The notes under the pieces are model-generated. The model was not told where the DNA came from. It searched no databases and saw nothing but the letters and a program-made list of their open reading frames with translations. Both the position numbers and the translations under genes were made by a program. Source: Methylomagnum ishizawai (GTDB lineage: Bacteria > Pseudomonadota > Gammaproteobacteria > Methylococcales > Methylococcaceae). Taken from it: a stretch of 64,000 nucleotides of DNA. Positions 57,408 through 64,000 of this stretch are shown here, in pieces. Each line of letters starts with the position of its first letter. The first letter of the stretch is position 1. The stretch covers positions 3,808,150-3,872,149 of the forward strand of contig NZ_AP019783.1 in the NCBI RefSeq assembly GCF_019670005.1, in the 5' to 3' direction.

Positions 57408-59000
57408 ATGAAAGCCCCCATCAGCCGCCGTGACTTCCTCCGCGACACCACCCTCCTGGCCCTGGCCGGACTCGTGCCCGGCCCGGTCCGTACCGCCCTC
57501 GCGGCCCCGAGCGCCGCCCTGCGCCTGGGCCTGGCCTTGGTTTTCTCCTATGAAACCCTGACCGAACGCGCCAAGGCGCTGGCGAAAAAACCCTACACCC
57601 CGCCGCCCCGGCCCCTGCCCCAGGTGGTCCAGCACATCGACTACGAAGCCTGGGGCCAAATCCGCTACCGCACCGAATCCGCCCTGTTCGCCGAGGGGCC
57701 GGGCTTGTATCCCGCCACCTTCTTCCATGTCGGCCAGTTCTTCCAGAAGTCGGTGAAAATCCACGTCCTGGAAAACGGCCAGGCGCGGGAAATCCTCTAC
57801 AACAACGATTATTTCTCCATGCCCAAGGACAGCATCGCCCACAAGCTGTCCGACAAGACCGGCTTCGCCGGTTTCCGTCTGCAGGAATCCCGCAACCGCG
57901 AGGACTGGCGCACCCAGGATTGGATCGCCTTCCTGGGCGCGTCCTATTTCCGGGCGATAGGCGCTTTGAACCAATACGGGCTCTCGGCCCGCGGCATCAT
58001 CGTCGACGCCGCCGAACCCAAGCCGGAGGAATTCCCCGATTTCACCGAATTCTTCATCGAGGAAACCGACAACGAAGGCGATCCGGTCCATGTCTACGCC
58101 CTGCTCGACGGTCCCAGCCTGACCGGGGCCTATCATTTCGCGATCAAGCGCACCGAGGGCGTGGTACAGGATATCGAGGCCCAGTTGTTCCTACGCAAGG
58201 ACATCGGGCGGCTCGGCTTCGCCCCCTTGACCTCGATGTATTGGTTCAGCGAGACCGAGAAGCGCCGCCTGGAAGACTGGCGGCCCGAGGTCCACGATTC
58301 CGACGGCCTCGCCATCTGGACCGGCGGCGGCGAACGGCTGTGGCGGCCCCTGGTCAACCAGCCCTATCCGGTCACTTCCAGCTTCGTGGACAAGAGCCCC
58401 AAGGGTTTCGGCCTGTTACAGCGCGACCGGGTGTTCGAGAATTATCTGGATGGGGTGAACTACGAGCGGCGGCCCAGCCTGTGGGTGGAGCCGTTGGAGG
58501 ATTGGGGCGCGGGCGCGGTGCAATTGGTGGAACTGCCCACCGACGACGAAATCCACGACAACATCGTGGCCTATTGGCGCCCCGCCGAACCGGCCAAGGC
58601 GGGCAACACCTACCGGCTGCGCTACCGGCTGCACTGGTTGGCCGACGAACCCTATCCGGCGGCGGTGGCGCGGTGCGTGGCGACCCGGATCGGCCGCGGC
58701 GGACAACCCGGCAAACCCCGGCCCAAGGGCGTGTACAAATTCAGCGTGGAATTCGCGGGCGCGGCGCTCGATCCCCTGTGGGGCGATACGGTGAAGGCCG
58801 AACCCATCATCTCCACGTCCAGCGGCACCGTCGGCGGTGCCTTCATGGAACCGATTCCCGGCACCAAGCGCTGGCGGGCCATCTTCGACCTGACCCCGCA
58901 GGGCAGCGAACCCGTGGAACTCAGGCTGTATATCCGGGGCAATGGCGACGCCCTGACCGAGACTTGGCTGTACCAGTTCCGGCCTCCCGCCGGAGGCTGA
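57408..59000 (+). CDS. Glucan biosynthesis protein OpgD/OpgG family (MdoD-like)
   Basis: The protein has 530 residues. A twin-arginine signal (SRRDFLRD) points to OpgD rather than OpgG. The mature part follows the family: FSYETLTERAKALAKKPYTP, YEAWGQIRYRTESALF, LTSMYWFSETEKRRLEDWRP, WVEPLEDWGAGAVQLVELPT, DNIVAYWRPAEP. It takes part in osmoregulated periplasmic glucan formation, controlling the beta-1,6 branching of the beta-1,2 backbone. No opgH is in the window. The start follows a divergent promoter region. Confidence 0.9.
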   Translation: MKAPISRRDFLRDTTLLALAGLVPGPVRTALAAPSAALRLGLALVFSYETLTERAKALAKKPYTPPPRPLPQVVQHIDYEAWGQIRYRTESALFAEGPGLYPATFFHVGQFFQKSVKIHVLENGQAREILYNNDYFSMPKDSIAHKLSDKTGFAGFRLQESRNREDWRTQDWIAFLGASYFRAIGALNQYGLSARGIIVDAAEPKPEEFPDFTEFFIEETDNEGDPVHVYALLDGPSLTGAYHFAIKRTEGVVQDIEAQLFLRKDIGRLGFAPLTSMYWFSETEKRRLEDWRPEVHDSDGLAIWTGGGERLWRPLVNQPYPVTSSFVDKSPKGFGLLQRDRVFENYLDGVNYERRPSLWVEPLEDWGAGAVQLVELPTDDEIHDNIVAYWRPAEPAKAGNTYRLRYRLHWLADEPYPAAVARCVATRIGRGGQPGKPRPKGVYKFSVEFAGAALDPLWGDTVKAEPIISTSSGTVGGAFMEPIPGTKRWRAIFDLTPQGSEPVELRLYIRGNGDALTETWLYQFRPPAGG

Positions 59001-59019
59001 GCCCGCCCCCGCCATGCCT

Positions 59020-61422
59020 TCATAGCCATTCCACCCGCACCCGCTCCACCCCGGCCCAGACCTGCACGCGCACGGACCGCCCCCGGCGGTGCAGCGTGTA
59101 GCCTTCGCCCAGCGGACATTCCCGCGTGGTTTCCAGCAGGATCACCGCGTCGGGCTGGAGGCAACGGAATTCGATGGCCTTGTCCTCCCAACCCACCACT
59201 TCGGCGGTGGCGTAGCGGATGCGGACTTCGCCCAGGTCCAGGTTCACCGGCAGCATCAGTCCTTCCCGGCCCGGCAGGCGCAATTCGCGGCCCCCGAGCA
59301 AGCGGCGGCCATCGCGGAACAGGCGGAACCCCTTTTCGTGGCCATCGAGGTTGAGGACGTGGACGAAGGCTTCGCCCGCCGCGTTCGCCATCGAGGTCAT
59401 GAACACGCCGCCGGGCGGGCCGTCGTGGCGCAAGCCGGCGGTCGCGCCCAGCCGTTCCAAGGCCGTTTGGAACAGCCCGACATCGCAAGGATAGGCCGTC
59501 GCGATCACCACCGCCCGGCCCAGCCCGACCTGGGCCTCGAACGCCGCCACCTCGCCGCCGCCATGCAGGCGCAACAAGGGTTCCGCCGCCCCCGGCGCGA
59601 ACACCTGGGCGAAATGGGTGCGGACCTCGGGGCGCGGCGCGGCCCAGCCCTCGGCGCAGAGCGAGAGATAATGGCGCTCGCCGGACTGCCGGGTACCCAA
59701 GGGTTCCACGCCCAGCGCCCCGGCCAGGACCGCGCAGGGCCGGCCCTCCATGTCGTATAGCGGCACCTCGCCATACAGCAGCAAGCCGCCGCCCGCCTCC
59801 AGCCAATCCACCAGCTTGCCCTGCACGGCCCCGTCCATATAGCGGGCGGAAGGCAGGGCCAACACCGGCACGGTCACGGGGTCGAGGGGCCGGTTCTGCA
59901 CATCGACCGCCCCGAACCGATAGCCCGCCAGCAGCATCGCCCGCGCCAGGCTTTCCCAAGCGCCATAGGCGCGGTTGGCCTGCAAGTTGGTGGCGATGTC
60001 GCGCATGATGGCGCTCTTGGGATATTGGGCCTCGGTCATGAAGTAGTCCGGGATGAAGCCATAGGCCAGGCCGTCGCGCTCCTCGTCCATGTCGGCCAGC
60101 TTGTCGGCCAGGGTCGCCACCGTCTGGATGACGCGGGCCATGCGCGGATAGGTGTAGCTGAGGCTGCCGTCGGCCTTGACCGGCGCGGCCACGCCATGCA
60201 GTTCGCCGGTGATAGCGATGCGGTCGTCGCCGTCGCCGGGCGGCGGGTCCAGCCGGTAATTGGTGCCGCCCGCGAACAGGTAATAGTTCAGCAGCCGGTT
60301 GCCCTGGGCGATGCACATCCGGGTTTTCAAATCCACGGCGGAAGGATCGTAGCGGTTGCCCTGCATCTGGCCGTAATCGCCGTCGCCGCACTCGAATTCC
60401 AGCGAACACAAGGGCTGGTCGCGGGTCTGGGTGGCTTCCTGCAGGGCATTGCACAGGTACAAATCCTGGAAGTTGTCCGGCGTGAGGTTGCCGAGATAAA
60501 GATCGGTGCCGGGCAGATAGCCCGATGCCTGGGTATAGGCTTCGTACAACTGGCTGATGCCGATGGGATAGGTGAAACCGCGCCCGCCGCCGGTGCCGTG
60601 GACATTGACCAGGAACGGAATCCCCTTGACGCCCTCGGCCTCGGCATAACCGCGCAGGGTGGCGAGATAACGGGCATAGCGCCCGCGCTGGTAATGACCC
60701 AGGTCGCGCATGAACTGGGCGGCGTAGGCTTCGCCGGGGGAACGGAGGGCGGCGGCGCGGGTGGCGGGATCGCCCAGGTCGAAGGGATAGCGCCCGCGCA
60801 AGGCATCCGGCTCGTAGCACCGGGCCAGCCAGGCGGCGAAATCGGCCAGGGTATGCTCGGTCAACTCGGGGACGTTGCTGCACCAGGACAACATCCCGAC
60901 TTCGTTATCCAATTGCAGGGCGATGACATTGCCGCCCCTGGAGCCCAGCCGCGGCACCAGCACCACCAACACCGCCGCGTACCAATCCCGCACCGCGGCC
61001 AGGAAATGGGGGGCCAGCACATCGACCGTGCGGGTGGTGGCGGGCTGGCCGTCCCAGCCCACGGGGACGATTTCGGGATGCTTGTCATAGAGCCAATAGG
61101 GCAGCCCCTCGTTCTTCATCTCGGCCATGACGAAGGGGCCGGGCCGGGCGATGAAGTTCAAGCCGTTGTCGCGGCACAGGTCGATATAGGCGGCAAGGTC
61201 GAGTTCGGGCCGGGTCCAGCCCGAAAGATCGATCCGGCCCTCGGTCGGTTCGTGGCACAGCCAGGGGATATAGGACGCCACGGTATCGCATCCGGCCCGC
61301 TTGAGCTGGTCGAGCCGGTCCTGCCACGCCGTGCGCGGCAGGCGGAAGTAATGGATTTCCCCGCACAGGAGCAGGCGCGGACGGCCGGCGATGAAGATGC
61401 GGCGATGGCGGAGGTCGATCAT
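59020..61422 (-). CDS. GH35 beta-galactosidase-like glycoside hydrolase
   Basis: The protein has 800 residues without a signal peptide, so it is predicted cytoplasmic. The N-terminal GH35 barrel has LLLCGEIHYFRLPRTAWQDR, NFIARPGPFVMAEMKNEGLP, the acid/base motif ALQLDNEVGM and a later SLEFECGDGDY as probable nucleophile region. The C-terminal half is beta-rich. It removes terminal beta-galactosyl residues from oligosaccharides. Its ATG overlaps the stop of the GH13 gene as ATGA, giving tight coupling. Confidence 0.88.
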   Translation of the reverse strand: MIDLRHRRIFIAGRPRLLLCGEIHYFRLPRTAWQDRLDQLKRAGCDTVASYIPWLCHEPTEGRIDLSGWTRPELDLAAYIDLCRDNGLNFIARPGPFVMAEMKNEGLPYWLYDKHPEIVPVGWDGQPATTRTVDVLAPHFLAAVRDWYAAVLVVLVPRLGSRGGNVIALQLDNEVGMLSWCSNVPELTEHTLADFAAWLARCYEPDALRGRYPFDLGDPATRAAALRSPGEAYAAQFMRDLGHYQRGRYARYLATLRGYAEAEGVKGIPFLVNVHGTGGGRGFTYPIGISQLYEAYTQASGYLPGTDLYLGNLTPDNFQDLYLCNALQEATQTRDQPLCSLEFECGDGDYGQMQGNRYDPSAVDLKTRMCIAQGNRLLNYYLFAGGTNYRLDPPPGDGDDRIAITGELHGVAAPVKADGSLSYTYPRMARVIQTVATLADKLADMDEERDGLAYGFIPDYFMTEAQYPKSAIMRDIATNLQANRAYGAWESLARAMLLAGYRFGAVDVQNRPLDPVTVPVLALPSARYMDGAVQGKLVDWLEAGGGLLLYGEVPLYDMEGRPCAVLAGALGVEPLGTRQSGERHYLSLCAEGWAAPRPEVRTHFAQVFAPGAAEPLLRLHGGGEVAAFEAQVGLGRAVVIATAYPCDVGLFQTALERLGATAGLRHDGPPGGVFMTSMANAAGEAFVHVLNLDGHEKGFRLFRDGRRLLGGRELRLPGREGLMLPVNLDLGEVRIRYATAEVVGWEDKAIEFRCLQPDAVILLETTRECPLGEGYTLHRRGRSVRVQVWAGVERVRVEWL

Positions 61423-63086
61423 GGAACACCTCTGGGGGAGGAGGGATGGGGCGGGATACGCAACACCAGACCTTGGTTCGGGGCCAGCACCAGCGGCGTC
61501 AACAACGCCGCGCCCTGGAGGTCCAGGCCAGTGGCGAGCAATATACACCCCTCCCCGGCCAGGAAACCGAGATCGAGGCGGCGGCTTTCGCTCCCCAGGT
61601 TGAGCGCGATCAACAGCCGGTCGTCGGCCAGCGCGCGGGTATAGGCCAAGACCTCCGCCACCCCGGCCGGCACTTCGCGGTAATCGCCCAGCAGCAAGGC
61701 CGGGGTGGCCTGGCGCAGCGCGGTCAAGGCCCGGAAGAAATTGAGGTCGGAAGCGGGGTCGCCGTCCTGGGTCCGCACATTGCGGACGGCGCAATCATCG
61801 CCCAGCGGCAGCCAAGGCTCTGCGGCGGCGGGCGCGAAACCGGCGTTCGGGCCATCGTCCCAGGGTAGCGGCGTGCGCTGCGGGTCGCGGCCCATGAGCG
61901 CGGCGACCTCGGGCTGGTTGACGGCCTGGGGGTCGCGGATTTTTTCCGGCGGGATGCGGCCATTCTCCATGCCGATCTCGTCGCCGTAATAACAGGTCGG
62001 CGTGCCGCGCAGGGTCAGCAACAGCATCTGCGCCACCCGCGCCTGCGCCCGGCCCACCCGGTTCACCAAGCGGGGCTGGTCGTGGTTGCCCAAGACCCAG
62101 TTCGGCCACGCGCCGGGCGGCAGCGAAGCCTCGTACTCGGCGATGGCCCGCCGCAGCACGTCGGCCCGCCACGGCAGATAGATCAGGCCGAAATTCACCG
62201 GCAAATGGCATTCGTCCAGGTTCTGGCCGTAATAGGGCATGAGTTCGGGCGGGGCGAGGCTGATTTCGCCCACCATCACCCGTTCGCCGTAGCGGTCGAA
62301 CAAGGCCCGGAATTCGCGGATGATGGCGTGGACCTCGGGCTGGTCGGCGGTGTGGATATGGCGCAAGCGGCCATGGGGATTGACGCCGTCCCAATCGGGA
62401 TTAACGGGTTCGTCGCGCAGCAGCGCATCCTTGATCAGCAGCCAGATCACATCGACCCGGAAGCCATCGACGCCGCGTTCCAGCCAGAACGCCGCGCAAT
62501 CGAGCATGGCCCGCAACACCTGGGGGTTGCGGTAATTCAGTTCGGGCTGGCTTTGATCGAACTGGTGCAGGTAGTACTGGCCGGTGGCGGGATCGAAGGT
62601 CCAGGCCGGGCCGCCGAAGAAGCTGATCCAATTATTGGGCGGGCCGCCATCCGGGGCCGGGTCGCGCCAGAGATACCAATCGCGCTTGGGATTGCCGCGG
62701 CCGGCCCGGCTTTCCAAAAACCAGGGATGCCGGTCCGAGGTGTGGTTGGGCACCAGGTCCAGGATCAATCTCAGGCCGCGGGCGTGGACCCCGGCCAGCA
62801 GCGCGTCGAAATCGGCCAGGGTGCCGAACAAGGGATCGACGCCGGTGTAATCGGCCACGTCGTAGCCGAAATCGCGCATCGGCGAGGGGAAGATCGGCGA
62901 CAGCCACAGGCAGCCGACCTTGAGGCTTTCGAGATAATCCAAACCTTGCAAGATGCCGCGCAAATCGCCCACCCCGTCGCCATCGCCGTCGCGGAACGAG
63001 CGGGGGTAGATATGGTAGAGGATGCTGGTCTGCCACCAGGGCGGCGGCGCGGGCCTGGCCTGGAAAGGTTGCGGGGAAACCGCCAT
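61419..63086 (-). CDS. GH13 alpha-glucosidase/oligosaccharide hydrolase
   Basis: The protein has 555 residues. It shows all GH13 conserved regions: LILDLVPNHTSDRHPWF, GFRVDVIW with nucleophile Asp212, VMVGEISL with acid/base Glu274, and VLGNHDQPRL with Asp336. The oligo-1,6-glucosidase/alpha-glucosidase group is favoured by the QPELNYRNPQV region. No signal peptide. It is the first gene of a two-gene operon with the GH35 enzyme. An inverted repeat 141 bp upstream (63227-63250) may control it. Confidence 0.93.
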   Translation of the reverse strand: MAVSPQPFQARPAPPPWWQTSILYHIYPRSFRDGDGDGVGDLRGILQGLDYLESLKVGCLWLSPIFPSPMRDFGYDVADYTGVDPLFGTLADFDALLAGVHARGLRLILDLVPNHTSDRHPWFLESRAGRGNPKRDWYLWRDPAPDGGPPNNWISFFGGPAWTFDPATGQYYLHQFDQSQPELNYRNPQVLRAMLDCAAFWLERGVDGFRVDVIWLLIKDALLRDEPVNPDWDGVNPHGRLRHIHTADQPEVHAIIREFRALFDRYGERVMVGEISLAPPELMPYYGQNLDECHLPVNFGLIYLPWRADVLRRAIAEYEASLPPGAWPNWVLGNHDQPRLVNRVGRAQARVAQMLLLTLRGTPTCYYGDEIGMENGRIPPEKIRDPQAVNQPEVAALMGRDPQRTPLPWDDGPNAGFAPAAAEPWLPLGDDCAVRNVRTQDGDPASDLNFFRALTALRQATPALLLGDYREVPAGVAEVLAYTRALADDRLLIALNLGSESRRLDLGFLAGEGCILLATGLDLQGAALLTPLVLAPNQGLVLRIPPHPSSPRGVP

Positions 63087-63226
63087 GGGGATGCTCCGGC
63101 AAAATGGACGAAACCCCGCCGGGGCGGCCCGCCCCGGCGCGGAGGATTACGGGAGGCCCGGCGATCCAGCCACCCTGTTATGCGCACGATCCGGCGTTAC
63201 AGCGTCACCCAATCCCGTATTTTGAT

Positions 63227-63250
63227 TATCCTTTTGAAAACAAAAGGATA
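63227..63250. promoter_or_regulatory. Perfect 10-bp inverted repeat, possible operator of the GH13-GH35 operon
   Basis: TATCCTTTTG and CAAAAGGATA flank AAAA. The element lies 141 bp upstream of the GH13 start. It may be an operator; a terminator is unlikely because no gene ends here. Confidence 0.45.
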
Positions 63251-63393
63251 CATTTCAACCCCGGCGCTGACACCGCGTGCTTTCCCGAACAATAAGGCCA
63301 TATAACGCATAACATTGCGTTATTTCACACAATCTAGAAATATCGGTGCCATCCCCACATTGGAAAAGCCAACAAGCGCCGTGTCCATAGAAA

Positions 63394-63411
63394 TTGGCAC
63401 CGATCATGCTT
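63394..63411 (+). promoter_or_regulatory. Sigma-54 (RpoN) promoter
   Basis: TTGGCACCGATCATGCTT fits the -24/-12 pattern: GG at 63396-63397 and GC at 63408-63409, exactly 10 bases apart; -24 box TTGGCAC is perfect and the -12 box ATGCTT has one change from TTGCTT. It lies about 135 bp before the exported protein gene, leaving room for a long leader. Confidence 0.65.
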
Positions 63412-63545
63412 AGCAGTGGATTGGATCGCCCGTCCCGGCGGGCATCGACCCGGAAAAACCCTATAAAAACAAACCCATCGCCCGAACCCCATGGATTTTG
63501 GGGATTCCGGCGGTGTCTAGGCGCAAGACCCTCAAGAGAGGCTAC

Positions 63546-64000
63546 ATGATGAATCCGAAATCGCTCAAGACCCTGGCCATCGGCTCGCTGACCACCGTGC
63601 TGGGCCTCGCGGCGCACCCCGCCGCCGCCCACACCACGATCCGCGACGCCGCCACCGAAGGCGTCACGGCGTACAACGCCCTGCAAATCGGGCATACCTG
63701 CGAACTCGAGAGCGGCAAAAAAATCCCGGTCATCGCCCAGAGCGTGGTGTTCCCCACCGCCAGCCCCACCGTGACCCAGGTGCTGGTGACCGACGCCACC
63801 ACCACCCCGGTCACGACCCAATCCACCGCGACCACGCTGGACGCCGAAATCACCGACTCCTTGGGATTGGCCGCCAAGGCCAGCCTGGTCCAGGATAGGA
63901 ACATCTTCAAGAAGCAGAACCTGACCCTCGACGGTAACGGCAATGTGATCGGCTTCTACGCCACCAACGGCAACCTGCAAACCGATCTGCGCGGCCTGGT
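63546..64000 (+). CDS. Exported protein, cut by the window end
   Basis: About 151 residues are visible, continuing past the edge. A Sec signal peptide (LAIGSLTTVLGLAAHPAAAH) is followed by a mature domain with a single visible cysteine (LQIGHTCELESGKKIPVIAQ) and a segment VVFPTASPTVTQVLV. The family is not recognised with certainty; the start of the mature chain somewhat resembles YcnI-type (DUF1775) copper-linked proteins, but this is a weak impression. GAGAGG precedes two possible ATGs (63546, 63549). The sigma-54 promoter upstream and prsR in the window make a PEP-CTERM or PrsR-regulated protein possible; the C-terminus is needed to tell. Confidence 0.75.
   Translation, partial: MMNPKSLKTLAIGSLTTVLGLAAHPAAAHTTIRDAATEGVTAYNALQIGHTCELESGKKIPVIAQSVVFPTASPTVTQVLVTDATTTPVTTQSTATTLDAEITDSLGLAAKASLVQDRNIFKKQNLTLDGNGNVIGFYATNGNLQTDLRGL

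Larger units (their letters stand above)
63087..63545. other. Divergent regulatory region
   Basis: 459 bp between the GH13 gene (-) and the partial gene at the window end (+). It holds two inverted repeats (63227-63250; ATAACGCA at 63302-63309 with TGCGTTAT at 63316-63323), a pair of 10-base inverted elements (ATCGGTGCCA 63342-63351 and TGGCACCGAT 63395-63404) and the sigma-54 site at 63394-63411. No gene was seen. Confidence 0.6.

Overview
The window is GC-rich, densely coded DNA from what looks like a gammaproteobacterial methylotroph, most likely a Methylococcaceae-type methanotroph. The evidence is the tail of a methanol dehydrogenase maturation operon (mxaK-mxaL-mxaD) followed by a stand-alone pqqA at the left end, and the XrtA/PEP-CTERM regulatory genes prsK/prsR/prsT. 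The genus is inferred; no rRNA, tRNA, transposase, phage gene or CRISPR array was recognised.

Layout. 1-2.2 kb: mxaK (partial), mxaL, mxaD, pqqA. 2.2-4.6 kb: a proline-rich membrane protein and a secreted RTX-type protein. 4.7-14.1 kb: a symmetrical locus in which two paralogous TonB-dependent receptors bracket two paralogous chitin-binding-like/pentapeptide-repeat proteins and one secreted protein of unknown function. 14.3-18.4 kb: a lipid kinase coupled to a dual-specificity-type phosphatase, ilvD, and an SH3-domain protein. 18.5-32 kb: PEP-CTERM exopolysaccharide functions (prsT, prsR, prsK, a TIGR03013-type sugar transferase), divergent from nucleotide-sugar genes (a UDP-sugar dehydrogenase, a UDP-glucuronate-type epimerase, galE), with mobB-moeA and a small unknown gene between them. 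32-37.5 kb: a di-haem peroxidase, cbpA-cbpM-trxC, and a secreted GH5 enzyme with Ca-binding-like repeats and two CBM2-like modules.

37.5-44.4 kb, all on the minus strand: a cupin, an ODP/MBL-fold protein, an uncharacterised protein, and then the most unusual locus of the window. That locus holds a Tat-exported mini-protein with an endosialidase-chaperone (S74) domain, a GT25-like transferase, a fusion of a GlcNAc-transferase-like domain, a PqqD-like domain and an HprK-like kinase domain, and a nucleotidyltransferase. It looks like a predicted export-coupled protein or peptide modification system.

45-48 kb: a complete cytochrome bd operon including both small subunits (cydP-cydA-cydB-cydX). 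48-57 kb: sulfide:quinone oxidoreductase, then a TolC-RND efflux set interleaved with a stand-alone CZB zinc-sensing domain protein, a roadblock-like protein and PsiE. 57-64 kb: OpgD (periplasmic glucan), a coupled GH13-GH35 pair, and the start of an exported protein behind a good sigma-54 promoter, truncated by the window end.

The genes together describe methanol oxidation with PQQ, an exopolysaccharide/PEP-CTERM envelope programme, surface nutrient capture, low-oxygen and sulfide respiration, and metal or drug efflux. Start sites were chosen by Shine-Dalgarno quality, signal peptides and ATGA/TTGA overlaps. Family names come from motif recognition, not database searches.
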